Of a stretch of DNA of 64,000 nucleotides, positions 56,564-64,000 are shown piece by piece. How positions within the stretch are numbered: the stretch's first letter is position 1; each line of letters begins with the position of its first letter. Below the pieces are notes generated by a model, which was not told where the DNA came from, searched no databases, and worked only from the letters and a program-made list of their open reading frames with translations. The stretch is from Afipia massiliensis (GTDB taxonomy: Bacteria > Pseudomonadota > Alphaproteobacteria > Rhizobiales > Xanthobacteraceae). The translations under genes were made by a program, and so were the position numbers. The DNA lies in assembly GCF_001006325.2 (NCBI RefSeq), contig NZ_LBIA02000001.1, forward strand, positions 1,613,501 to 1,677,500, given 5' to 3'.

Positions 56564-57316
56564 CTATTCGTCCGCAGCAACAGGTTCGGCGGCCGTGGCC
56601 GCTTCCTCGCCGTTCCATCCGCACGCCCGGAGCCGTTCGTGCAGATGCGCGGGTGCAGGCGCGACAACGCGCACCGGCGGCTTGTTCTTCGACAGGGGGA
56701 TGACGATTTCACGCGCGTGAAGATGCAACGTCGGTTCGCCGAATCGCGGCCCGTTGCCGTAGATGTTGTCGCCGACGATCGGCCAGCCGCTCGCCGCGCA
56801 ATGCACGCGCAACTGATGGGTGCGGCCGGTGATCGGCTCCATCGCAAGCCAGGTCAGGGGCTCACCACGTCCATCTTGGCCACGTCCCATCACAGTCCAT
56901 TTTGTGAGTGACGGGAACCCGTTCGGATCCGGCTTCTGCCACCAGCCGCGCTCTGCGTCCAAACGTCCCAGCGGAATATTGATTTCGCCTTCGTTCTCAG
57001 TTGGGTTGCCTTCGACCACGGCCCAATAGGTCTTGGAAATCTTGCCGTGCTTGAACAGCAGGCCGAGCGAAGCGGTGGCTTTACGGTGACGTCCCAGGAC
57101 GAGGCACCCCGAGGTGTCGCGATCGAGCCGATGGGCCAGCACTGGCGGACGCGGCAGGCCGTAGCGCAGCGCGTCGAACGAGGCTTCGAGATTGGGGCCG
57201 CCTTTGGGGCCGCGATGTACGGCGATCCCGGCCGGCTTGTCGATCACCAGCATCAGCCCATCGCGGTGAAGCACGCGGGCCTGGATTTCTTCCGGGGTCG
57301 GTTGCGGCGTATCCAT
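56564..57316 (-). CDS. RluA-family pseudouridine synthase
   Basis: A 250-residue pseudouridine synthase without an S4 domain. MLVIDKPAGIAVHRGPKGG is motif I; the catalytic Asp is in AHRLDRDTSGCLVLGR; KTYWAVVEG and EPITGRTHQLRVHCA are motifs II/III. The substrate, likely 23S rRNA or a tRNA, is not defined. The start MDTPQPT at 57316 is chosen by homology-like length; its ribosome site is weak. It is divergent from ftsY with 52 bp between starts. Confidence 0.92.
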   Translation of the reverse strand: MDTPQPTPEEIQARVLHRDGLMLVIDKPAGIAVHRGPKGGPNLEASFDALRYGLPRPPVLAHRLDRDTSGCLVLGRHRKATASLGLLFKHGKISKTYWAVVEGNPTENEGEINIPLGRLDAERGWWQKPDPNGFPSLTKWTVMGRGQDGRGEPLTWLAMEPITGRTHQLRVHCAASGWPIVGDNIYGNGPRFGEPTLHLHAREIVIPLSKNKPPVRVVAPAPAHLHERLRACGWNGEEAATAAEPVAADE

Positions 57317-57368
57317 TGTAATTGAGCGTCTTTCGTTTGCAGCCTGAACCGGGTAACACACCCCCCGC

Positions 57369-58313
57369 ATGAACGACAGCACGCAAGAACCCAAACAAAG
57401 CTGGTGGCGCAGGCTTTCCGCCGGCCTCAAGCGCACGTCGAGTTCGCTCGGCACCGCGGTGGCGGATCTCGTCACCAAGCGCAAGCTCGACCGCGCCATG
57501 CTCGACGATATCGAGGATGTTCTGCTGCGCGCCGATCTCGGAACCGAGGTCGCGGCACGCATCGCGGAGGCTGTCGGCAAGGGACGCTACGACAAGTCGG
57601 TCTCGGCGGAGGATGTGACAACCATTGTCGCCACCGAAGTCGAGAAGGTGCTGTCGCCGGTGGCGAAGCCGCTGGAAATCGACGCAACGCAAAAGCCGTT
57701 TGTCATTCTCGTGGTCGGCGTCAACGGCTCGGGCAAGACCACCACCATCGGCAAGCTCGCCGCGAAACTCTCTGCCGAGGGACGCAAGGTGATGCTGGCT
57801 GCGGGCGACACGTTCCGCGCCGCCGCCATCGAGCAGTTGAAGGTGTGGGGCGAGCGCAACAAGGTGCCGGTGGTGGCCCGCGCGCAAGGCTCGGATTCGG
57901 CAAGCCTCGCCTTCGAGGCGGTCGAAGCCGCAAAGGCGCAGGCCATGGACGTGCTGCTGATCGACACGGCCGGGCGTCTGCAGAACAAGAACGAGCTGAT
58001 GGTCGAGCTTGAGAAAGTGCGCCGCGTGATCGGCAAGGTCGATTCGAGCGCGCCGCATGCGGTGCTATTGGTGCTCGATGCGACGGTCGGACAGAACGCG
58101 TTGTCGCAGGTCGATGCGTTTCACAAGACGGCGGGCGTCACCGGGTTGGTGATGACCAAGCTCGATGGCACGGCGCGCGGCGGCATCCTCGTGGCGCTGT
58201 CGGAGAAATACAAGCTGCCGGTGCATTTCATCGGCGTCGGCGAAGGGATCGACGATCTCGCGCCGTTCACCGCGCGGGATTTTGCCCGCGCGATCGCAGG
58301 ACAGGAAAACTGA
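57369..58313 (+). CDS. ftsY: Signal recognition particle receptor FtsY
   Basis: A 314-residue SRP GTPase. The N domain (about 15-95) leads to the G domain: G1 [15 protein letters not shown], the insertion-box [15 protein letters not shown]3 DTAGRLQN, G4 [10 protein letters not shown], and the C-terminal [12 protein letters not shown]. The acidic A domain of E. coli FtsY is absent, as usual in alphaproteobacteria. It docks SRP-ribosome complexes at the membrane. Its stop overlaps the next start by one base (TGATG). Confidence 0.97.
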   Translation: MNDSTQEPKQSWWRRLSAGLKRTSSSLGTAVADLVTKRKLDRAMLDDIEDVLLRADLGTEVAARIAEAVGKGRYDKSVSAEDVTTIVATEVEKVLSPVAKPLEIDATQKPFVILVVGVNGSGKTTTIGKLAAKLSAEGRKVMLAAGDTFRAAAIEQLKVWGERNKVPVVARAQGSDSASLAFEAVEAAKAQAMDVLLIDTAGRLQNKNELMVELEKVRRVIGKVDSSAPHAVLLVLDATVGQNALSQVDAFHKTAGVTGLVMTKLDGTARGGILVALSEKYKLPVHFIGVGEGIDDLAPFTARDFARAIAGQEN

Positions 58314-58921
58314 TGGCGTCCGAGAGAACTGCACCGCATCCGCTGTTCAAGCTCGCGACCGAACTCGGTCCGCTGGTGATCTTTTTCGGGGCCAACGCGA
58401 AGTTCGGGCTGTTCGTCGCCACCGGCGCGTTCATGGTTGCGATCGTCGCTGCGATTATTGCGTCCTATATGGTGTCGCGCCATGTGCCGCTGATGGCCAT
58501 CGTCACGGCGGTGATCGTGCTGGTGTTCGGCGGGCTGACGCTGTTCTTTCACGACGAGACGTTCATCAAGCTCAAGCCGACCATCATCTACGCGCTGTTT
58601 GCAGCCGCGCTCGGCATCGGACTGCTGCTCGGGCGCTCGTTCATCGCCATCATGTTCGACCAGATGTTCAATTTGACCCCGGTGGGTTGGCGACTGTTGA
58701 CCATCCGCTGGATGGTCTTCTTCGCGGGCATGGCGGTGCTGAACGAGATCATCTGGCGCACGCAGAGCACGGATTTCTGGGTGTCGTTCAAGGCGTTCGG
58801 CGTGATCCCGATCACGGCGATCTTCGCGATGGCGCAGACCTCGCTGATCAAGCGTTACCATATCGAGCCCGCCACCGACGAGGCGAGCGACATCGAGCGC
58901 GGCGACATTACGAAGGGGTGA
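58313..58921 (+). CDS. ispZ: Septation protein A (YciB/IspZ family)
   Basis: A 202-residue inner-membrane protein with five to six hydrophobic segments ([73 protein letters not shown]). [21 protein letters not shown] and [14 protein letters not shown] are family signatures. Members take part in septation and envelope assembly. It overlaps ftsY by one base, so the two are translated together. Confidence 0.93.
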   Translation: MASERTAPHPLFKLATELGPLVIFFGANAKFGLFVATGAFMVAIVAAIIASYMVSRHVPLMAIVTAVIVLVFGGLTLFFHDETFIKLKPTIIYALFAAALGIGLLLGRSFIAIMFDQMFNLTPVGWRLLTIRWMVFFAGMAVLNEIIWRTQSTDFWVSFKAFGVIPITAIFAMAQTSLIKRYHIEPATDEASDIERGDITKG

Positions 58922-58928
58922 GTCCTCT

Positions 58929-59007
58929 CGTCATTGCGAGGAGCTTTTGCGACGAAGCAATCCAGCTTCTCTAAAGAGTGGATTGCTTCGCTGCGCTCGC
59001 AATGACG
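58929..59007. repeat. Intergenic palindrome, TCATTGCGAG family (copy 9)
   Basis: CGTCATTGCGAGGAGC ... GCGCTCGCAATGACG with inner GAAGCAATCCA / TGGATTGCTTC, between convergent ispZ and the HhH-protein gene. Confidence 0.9.
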
Positions 59008-59009
59008 AA

Positions 59010-59041
59010 GAAAAACGCACCGGCTTTGCTGCCGGTGCGTT
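59010..59041 (-). terminator. Terminator of the HhH-protein gene
   Basis: AACGCACCGGC / GCCGGTGCGTT stem with a 6-nt loop; on the minus strand it ends in TTTTTC. It lies 28 bp past the stop. Confidence 0.82.
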
Positions 59042-59069
59042 TCAATGGATCACGTCGCGAAAAGCAGGA

Positions 59070-59447
59070 TTACTTCTGCTTCGCGATGATCTTGTCCTTG
59101 ATCTCGGCGTAGGTCTTCTCAGGCACGATCTTCTTGTTCACGAGATCGTCCTTGCCCTTGTAGGGGCGGCCCTTGATGATCGCGGCGGAGTACGCGTCGC
59201 CGATCCCCTTGAGCGCCTTGAGCTGGTCGGCGGTCGCCGAGTTGATGTCGAGCAGTTCAGTCTTGGTGTCAGCCTTGGCCGCGGGAGCCATCTTCGAGTC
59301 GGCCTTCGGCGCCGTTGCTGCGGCAGGCGGAGGCGCCATCTTGCCACCGGTTGCCGGCTGGGTCGCCTGAGAGAACGACGGCGACGATGCGAGCAGGCCG
59401 AGGGCAAGGGTCGCGGCAGTCAATGAAAGAAGTTTCGAATAACGCAT
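59070..59447 (-). CDS. Secreted helix-hairpin-helix (ComEA-like) protein
   Basis: A 125-residue protein with a signal peptide ([23 protein letters not shown]), an Ala/Pro/Lys-rich linker (about 28-65) and a C-terminal helix-hairpin-helix domain: [39 protein letters not shown]. The domain resembles the DNA-binding part of ComEA, but no competence genes are nearby. A periplasmic DNA- or protein-binding role is possible. Confidence 0.85.
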   Translation of the reverse strand: MRYSKLLSLTAATLALGLLASSPSFSQATQPATGGKMAPPPAAATAPKADSKMAPAAKADTKTELLDINSATADQLKALKGIGDAYSAAIIKGRPYKGKDDLVNKKIVPEKTYAEIKDKIIAKQK

Positions 59448-59594
59448 GGGTGTCCCTCCAGGACAGTGATTGCAACACGCATAGCGTATGTTCGAATTCG
59501 TGGCCGCGCCATGGCTTCAAAATGAACGGCAGATAAAAGCGCAAAATTATTTTGAGCCGCTTTGGTGCGGCGCGGCTGCGCCAAACACGCCCGG

Positions 59595-60596
59595 TTAGTT
59601 CTTGGCCGCAGGCAATTTCTCGAACGGATCGAAGGCGACAAAAGCCTCTGGCAACTTGACGTCGATGCCGGAGGTCCGGCCCCGCTCGTTGAGGAATTTC
59701 ATCGAGACGGCAAAGTCATCGAGCAGGTTCGGCAGGGGGACCAGCGGCTGGTCCAGCGGGCGGGTGAAGTCGTCCCAGTGAATCGGAATGACGCGCCGCG
59801 CGCCCGGCTTGTCCACGACTTCCCGCCAGTAATCTTCCATGTAGCTGGCGGGGCGCTTGCCGAGTTGCCCGGTGCCCAGAAACACCACATCCGCCTTGCG
59901 TCCGTCCAATGCTCCGGGGACGAAGCCGGCGCTGGCGTTGATCAGCATGCGCCGGTCTCCGTGCTCGACAAGGACCATGAAACTGCCGCCCTCGAGATAG
60001 GCGTTGGCGCGAACCGGCGGCTTCAACGGCTCGGCGATCTCGCCTCCGGTGAAGGGCGACGGCACATGGCGGCCGGGAAGCAATGTGATGCGGAAACGCC
60101 CGAAGGTCATCACGTCGCCGGTGCGGCGCACGGCGATCTGGCTGTCCGGCAAACCCCAGCCACGCCCGACATTCGCGGTCGATTCCGATCCGACGAGAGC
60201 TGCGCCGGTGCGTGCGGCGACTTCCGGCGAATCCATCGCGTGATCGTAGTGGGAGTGATTGACGATGACCGCGGCCAGCCGCGTGACACCGGCGCGCCGC
60301 AGGGTTGTCTCGATGACAGCTTTGTCCGGCGCGATCTTCTCGAGAAGCAACTGCCGTGAGTTCGGCCGCGTGAAGAAGCCGTCGGTCAGGATCGCGGTCT
60401 CGCCATCGTCGAGCAGCAAGGTGGAAACGCCCAGGAATGTGACGCGTAGCCCCGGATCGCGGTTGGCCTTGGAGAAGGTCTTCAACGCATTGAAGGCGTC
60501 GATGTCCGGCCGGTTGCTTAGGCCGTGATAGATATAGGCGGCGGCAGCAACGATCAGCAGCAGCAGGACGGCGGCAATCCGGATCACATACTTCAT
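59595..60596 (-). CDS. MBL-fold metallohydrolase with N-terminal membrane anchor
   Basis: A 333-residue metallo-beta-lactamase-fold protein. An N-terminal hydrophobic helix (VIRIAAVLLLLIVAAAAYIYHGL) anchors or exports it. Metal ligands appear as NHSHYDHAMD (HxHxDH), LPGRHVPS and PIHWDD. This resembles the UlaG / NAPE-PLD-like group acting on phosphodiesters or lactones. The substrate is not known. It lies just downstream of the ccm cluster on the same strand but separated from ccmG by 27 bp. Confidence 0.83.
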   Translation of the reverse strand: MKYVIRIAAVLLLLIVAAAAYIYHGLSNRPDIDAFNALKTFSKANRDPGLRVTFLGVSTLLLDDGETAILTDGFFTRPNSRQLLLEKIAPDKAVIETTLRRAGVTRLAAVIVNHSHYDHAMDSPEVAARTGAALVGSESTANVGRGWGLPDSQIAVRRTGDVMTFGRFRITLLPGRHVPSPFTGGEIAEPLKPPVRANAYLEGGSFMVLVEHGDRRMLINASAGFVPGALDGRKADVVFLGTGQLGKRPASYMEDYWREVVDKPGARRVIPIHWDDFTRPLDQPLVPLPNLLDDFAVSMKFLNERGRTSGIDVKLPEAFVAFDPFEKLPAAKN

Positions 60597-60623
60597 GGGA
60601 CCTTCCGCATCATGCCGGATATC

Positions 60624-61226
60624 TCAGGGTTTGCCGCGCAGCGCCTTCTCGATCTCGGCCTTCAGAACGACGTCGATATTCTGGGGCGTGATCGGGCCGA
60701 TCAGCTTGTAGGCGATCGCTCCGTCGCGGCCGATGACGAATGTTTCCGGCACGCCGTAAACGCCCCATTCGATCGAGGCGCGGCCATTGGCATCGGTGCC
60801 GACTTCGACGAACGGATTGCCGTAGCGCCCGAGGAAGCGCCGGGCGTTGTCCGGGCTGTCCTTGTAGTTGATGCCGATCATGCGAATCCGCTTGTCCTGC
60901 GCGAGCTGCACCAGCAGCGGCGCTTCGTCATGGCATGGCACGCACCACGACGCCCAGACGTTGACGACGCTGACCTGGCCCTTGAACGCCGCCGGATCGA
61001 GGCCCGGCACCTGTGCGCCATTCGCAACGAGTCCATCAAGCGGGGGCAGTATCGTCTGCGGGGCGGGACGGCCGATCAGTGCCGAGGGGATGCGGGCGGG
61101 GTCGCCCGCGCCGAGCCGGAGCCAGAACAACCCGGCGAGCAGGGCGAAGGCGATCAGCGGCAATGCCACCAGCCAAGAGCGGCCTTGTGAGCGGCGCTGC
61201 GGGCGCGTTGTCCCGTTGTCGCTCAT
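60624..61226 (-). CDS. ccmG: Thiol:disulfide interchange protein CcmG (DsbE)
   Basis: A 200-residue membrane-anchored thioredoxin. One N-terminal helix ([19 protein letters not shown]) is followed by the thioredoxin fold with the active site [15 protein letters not shown] and the cis-Pro loop in [12 protein letters not shown]. It reduces apocytochrome c or CcmH in the periplasm for heme ligation. The ATG at 61226 overlaps the ccmD stop (ATGA). It ends the ccmABCDG series on this strand. Confidence 0.94.
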   Translation of the reverse strand: MSDNGTTRPQRRSQGRSWLVALPLIAFALLAGLFWLRLGAGDPARIPSALIGRPAPQTILPPLDGLVANGAQVPGLDPAAFKGQVSVVNVWASWCVPCHDEAPLLVQLAQDKRIRMIGINYKDSPDNARRFLGRYGNPFVEVGTDANGRASIEWGVYGVPETFVIGRDGAIAYKLIGPITPQNIDVVLKAEIEKALRGKP

Positions 61227-61414
61227 GATGTTTTTCCGGGAGGTTGTGCCGAGCGCCGGGTCACGCCGCTGGCTTCGAGATCCCGCAAGATCTGTTTCTG
61301 GCGGCGGAAGTCGAGCCCGACCCACACGATGAGCGCCGCGACCACGAGCCCGACAAGCAGGTACGACGTGACGATGAAGGATGCGTAGGGACCGAGCGAT
61401 GTGAGAAACGGCAT
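61223..61414 (-). CDS. ccmD: Heme exporter protein CcmD
   Basis: A 63-residue protein with one membrane helix ([28 protein letters not shown]) and a basic cytoplasmic tail. It helps release holo-CcmE from the CcmABCD complex. It is placed between ccmC and ccmG with a 4-bp overlap into ccmG; the ATG is at 61414. The size and position fit CcmD; the family is too short for strong motif evidence. Confidence 0.88.
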   Translation of the reverse strand: MPFLTSLGPYASFIVTSYLLVGLVVAALIVWVGLDFRRQKQILRDLEASGVTRRSAQPPGKTS

Positions 61415-61419
61415 GGCGA

Positions 61420-62151
61420 TCACGCCGCCTGCCGGCTGGCTTGCATCATCTGCAAGGTGCGCACCCGCCGCCGCAGCACCTCGTTGCGCATCGCGGCGAG
61501 ATGCAGCGTCAGAAACAGCAACGAGAAAGCCACCGCCATGATGAGCAAGGGAATCAGAAACGCGCGGTCCATGCTCGGGCCGCCGGCGCGAATGACCGAC
61601 GCGCCCTGATGCAGCGTGTTCCACCAGTCGACCGAGAACTTGATGATCGGAATGTTGATCGCACCGACCAGCGTCAGGATGGCGGCGGCGCGCGCGGCGC
61701 GGGACGGATCTTCCACCGCGCGCCACAGCGCCATGATGCCGAGATACATCAGAAACAGAATCAGCACGGACGTCAGCCGCGCATCCCATTCCCAATAGGT
61801 GCCCCACATCGGGCGGCCCCACAGCGATCCGGTCACGAGGGCGAGAAATGTAAACGCTGCGCCGAGCGGTGCAGCTGCTTTTGCCGCGACGTCCGCCAGC
61901 GGATGCCGCCACACCAGCGTGCCGAGCGCCGCGACGCTCATGACGCCCCAGACGAACATCGACAGCCACGCATTGGGAACGTGGATGAACATGATCTTCA
62001 CGGTCGCGCCCTGCTGGTAATCGTCGGGCGCCATCGCCGCCTGATAAAGGCCGATCGCGAGCAGGATCGTTGTGACGGCGGCAAGCCACGGCAGCACGCG
62101 CGCGGTCAACGCGAGGAACCGGGTTGGATTGGCGAGGTCGATAAGGCTCAT
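61420..62151 (-). CDS. ccmC: Heme exporter / heme-handling protein CcmC
   Basis: A 243-residue membrane protein with six hydrophobic segments. The tryptophan-rich heme-binding loop is [28 protein letters not shown], and conserved His residues flank it ([15 protein letters not shown]). It loads heme onto CcmE. The start at 62151 (MSLIDLANP) is preferred over a 12-residue upstream extension. It is 5 bp from ccmD. Confidence 0.96.
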   Translation of the reverse strand: MSLIDLANPTRFLALTARVLPWLAAVTTILLAIGLYQAAMAPDDYQQGATVKIMFIHVPNAWLSMFVWGVMSVAALGTLVWRHPLADVAAKAAAPLGAAFTFLALVTGSLWGRPMWGTYWEWDARLTSVLILFLMYLGIMALWRAVEDPSRAARAAAILTLVGAINIPIIKFSVDWWNTLHQGASVIRAGGPSMDRAFLIPLLIMAVAFSLLFLTLHLAAMRNEVLRRRVRTLQMMQASRQAA

Positions 62152-62245
62152 GATGGTCCTGATAATCGCCGCACGCGCAGGAGGCAATGCGCGGGGACTT
62201 TACGATGCCGCGTTTTTGCGAAAGTTGATCGGGCGCAATGTCGCA

Positions 62246-62914
62246 TCAGTCGAGCCCATGCCGCAGACTGGCGGCCGCCGCAAACGGGCCGACCACCAGA
62301 CTGACCAGCGACAACGCGCACAGGATCGAAAACGGCGTGCCGAACGGCATCGTCCCTTCGACGGCGGCGTTCGAGGCGGCGACACCGAAAATCAGCACGG
62401 GGATCGACAGCGGCAGCACCACCACCGCGAGCAGCAATCCACCTCGCCGCAGCGTGACCGCCAGCGCCGCTCCGATCATGCCGGTGAATGTGAGCGCCGG
62501 CGTGCCAACCAGCAGCGTCAGCGCAACCGCGAATGTGGCTGTCGCATCGAGGTTGAGCAGGATGCCGATCAGCGGCGTCGCCACGATCAGCGGCACGCCC
62601 GCCGCCAGCCAATGCGCCAGCGCCTTCGCCGCGCAGCTCAGTTCCAGCGGTGTGCGGCTCATCACGATCAGGTCGAGCGATCCGTCCTCCTGGTCGGCGG
62701 TGAACAGGCGATCCAGCGTCAGCAGGCTCGCCAGCATGGCGCCCAGCCACAGGATTGCCGGGCCGATACGTTTGAGCAAAGCGAGATCAGGGCCGATTGC
62801 GAATGGCATAACCACCACGACCGAGACGAAAAACAGCACGCCGATCATCGCGCCGCCGCCGGCGCGCAGCGCGACGCCGATGTCGCGGCGGACAAGTGCG
62901 GCAAGTGCGGTCAC
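62246..62914 (-). CDS. ccmB: Heme exporter protein CcmB
   Basis: A 222-residue ABC-type membrane subunit with six helices. [24 protein letters not shown] and [25 protein letters not shown] are the family signatures. It works with the ATPase CcmA to power release of holo-CcmE. The GTG start overlaps the ccmA stop by 4 bp (GTGA). It is followed by ccmC after about 94 bp. Confidence 0.95.
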   Translation of the reverse strand: MTALAALVRRDIGVALRAGGGAMIGVLFFVSVVVVMPFAIGPDLALLKRIGPAILWLGAMLASLLTLDRLFTADQEDGSLDLIVMSRTPLELSCAAKALAHWLAAGVPLIVATPLIGILLNLDATATFAVALTLLVGTPALTFTGMIGAALAVTLRRGGLLLAVVVLPLSIPVLIFGVAASNAAVEGTMPFGTPFSILCALSLVSLVVGPFAAAASLRHGLD

Positions 62915-63513
62915 GCATCACCGCCGATCCGCAGTTCCTGTGCGGGAACCCCGAGCGGTCCATGAGTCGCGGCGAGAATGATTCCGCCGCTGCGCAAGTG
63001 CGCGCCCATCAATGCGGCCACCATGGCCTGCCCGGAGGTGTCGAGCGCCGAGGTCGGCTCGTCCAGCAGCCAGACCGGGCGATTGACAGCAATCAGCCGT
63101 GCAATCGACAGGCGCCGACGCTGTCCGGCCGAGAGGAACGCCGCAGGCAGGTGTGCCGCATGGCCAAGGCCCACGGTCTTCAGGCTCGCGGGTCCATCGA
63201 TCGCTTCGCCGCCCAAAAATCCCCTCCAGAAATTGAGGTTTTCCAGCACCGTCAGGGAAGGCTTCAGCGCGTCGCGGTGGCCGAGATAATGCGCCTGCTC
63301 CGCAAGCGTGAGTTCCGCCTCGCCGCCCTCAAGTGTGATCGCGCCACCGGCGGCTGGAAGCAGCCCTGCCATCAGCCGGAGCAGCGATGACTTCCCGGCC
63401 CCGTTGATGCCGGTCACAGCCAGCGCCTGACCTGCGGGGACCGCAAGATCGAGACCGGAAAAGATGTCTCGCCCGCCCCTGACGCATTTCAGACCCTGAG
63501 CCGTAAGCCTCAT
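62911..63513 (-). CDS. ccmA: Cytochrome c biogenesis ATP-binding protein CcmA
   Basis: A 200-residue ABC ATPase. Walker A is [12 protein letters not shown], the Q-loop region [13 protein letters not shown], the signature [14 protein letters not shown], Walker [13 protein letters not shown], and the switch His in AATHGPLG. It energises CcmB/CcmC. The ATG at 63513 gives the normal length; longer upstream readings are not supported. It is divergent from acnA, an arrangement conserved in this bacterial group. Confidence 0.96.
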   Translation of the reverse strand: MRLTAQGLKCVRGGRDIFSGLDLAVPAGQALAVTGINGAGKSSLLRLMAGLLPAAGGAITLEGGEAELTLAEQAHYLGHRDALKPSLTVLENLNFWRGFLGGEAIDGPASLKTVGLGHAAHLPAAFLSAGQRRRLSIARLIAVNRPVWLLDEPTSALDTSGQAMVAALMGAHLRSGGIILAATHGPLGVPAQELRIGGDA

Positions 63514-63752
63514 GATGGATTGACCGATGGCCTGTGGCGGGGCGCTGTAGTTCCAGCCGTGACGTGCATGACAGGGAGACAATCCATAGCGGGTGTGGTG
63601 GACAGACTGGAAAGATTCTATAAAACCGGAACTTGGTGCAGCACACAATCAGCCACCGGAAACAGCACGGTTCAGCCCTGATTCCTTCGCTCTTGACGGT
63701 GTTCCGATACCTTTTGCCGGGTATCTCCAACTTCTGAACTGGGATCGTTCAC

Positions 63753-64000
63753 ATGCCCTCGCTCGACAGCTTCAAATGCCAGAAAACCCTCAAGGTCGGC
63801 GCCAAGACTTACGTGTATTACAGCCTGCCTGCGGCTGAAAAGAACGGCCTCAAGGGCATTTCGAAGCTGCCTTACTCGATGAAGGTGCTGCTCGAGAACA
63901 TGCTGCGCAACGAAGACGATCGCACGGTCAAGAAGGCCGACATCGTTGCGTTCTCGCAGTGGGCGAGAAAGAAAACCCTCGAACACGAAATCGCATTCCG
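63753..64000 (+). CDS. acnA: Aconitate hydratase, N-terminal part, cut by window edge
   Basis: 82 residues are visible. MPSLDSFKCQKTLKVGAKTYVYYSLPAAEKNGLKGISKLPYSMKVLLENMLRNEDDRTVKKADIVAFSQW matches the N-terminus of alphaproteobacterial AcnA, the TCA-cycle enzyme isomerising citrate and isocitrate. The Fe-S cysteines lie outside the window. The ATG at 63753 has only a weak ribosome site. The 239-bp gap to ccmA holds both promoters; a TTGACG at about 63693 is a candidate -35. Confidence 0.95.
   Translation, partial: MPSLDSFKCQKTLKVGAKTYVYYSLPAAEKNGLKGISKLPYSMKVLLENMLRNEDDRTVKKADIVAFSQWARKKTLEHEIAF

Overview
The window is chromosomal core DNA of a high-GC alphaproteobacterium. Gene order and protein sequences point to the Bradyrhizobium / Afipia / Rhodopseudomonas / Nitrobacter group (Nitrobacteraceae, formerly Bradyrhizobiaceae). 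Supporting signs are hemW-rdgB-rph opposite hrcA-grpE, dnaK-dnaJ-pmtA, lptC-lptA-lptB-rpoN-hpf-ptsN, aroA-cmk-rpsA, ccmABCDG beside acnA, a ROSE thermometer upstream of a small heat-shock gene, and rhizobial intergenic palindromes. No prophage, transposase, integrase, CRISPR array or rRNA gene is visible. The first and last genes are cut by the window edges.

Layout. 1-14 kb: end of an envelope-type binding protein, then heme and nucleotide housekeeping (hemW, rdgB, rph), the heat-shock block (hrcA, grpE, dnaK, dnaJ), pmtA, an FMN reductase, pyrF and dapB. 14-26 kb: gpmA, an alkylation-repair regulator/methyltransferase, nth, membrane and secreted proteins, an amine oxidase, an FkbM methyltransferase, pheST. 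26-36 kb: rplT, rpmI, two paralogous small secreted proteins, DoxX, infC with an ATT start, hydrolases, gst-queG, uppP, a complex-I-like dehydrogenase, tRNA-Leu. 36-44 kb: RNase D, LPS transport (lptCAB), rpoN, hpf, ptsN, then a repeat cluster and an hsp20-DUF1150 operon under a sigma-32-type promoter and ROSE element. 44-50 kb: a ugp-type glycerol-3-phosphate ABC importer with a VOC gene inside it, and a CoA transferase. 50-58 kb: tRNA-Ala, FYDLN protein, aroA-cmk-rpsA, a second repeat cluster, a pseudouridine synthase. 57-64 kb: ftsY-septation protein A, an HhH protein, an MBL hydrolase, cytochrome c maturation genes (ccmA-B-C-D-G, minus strand) and the start of acnA.

The genes are ordinary; the unusual material lies between them. 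(1) Two inverted copies of a roughly 500-bp element (42620-43121 and 55866-56383) differ by many substitutions, yet a series of stems is kept by compensatory changes. The four non-Watson-Crick pairs I found all read as G.U in one orientation only. This is the signature expected of a structured RNA. (2) Three doublets of 77-79-nt hairpins (16183-16346, 32803-32970, 53379-53541) share architecture: a 3-nt A/T bulge on the arm nearest an AATTAT linker, and a 20-24-nt loop. Their stem sequences differ, which suggests a REPIN-like element with variable sequence. (3) A palindrome containing TCATTGCGAG occurs nine times, always between genes. I had only the sequence, so family assignments rest on motif recognition and context.
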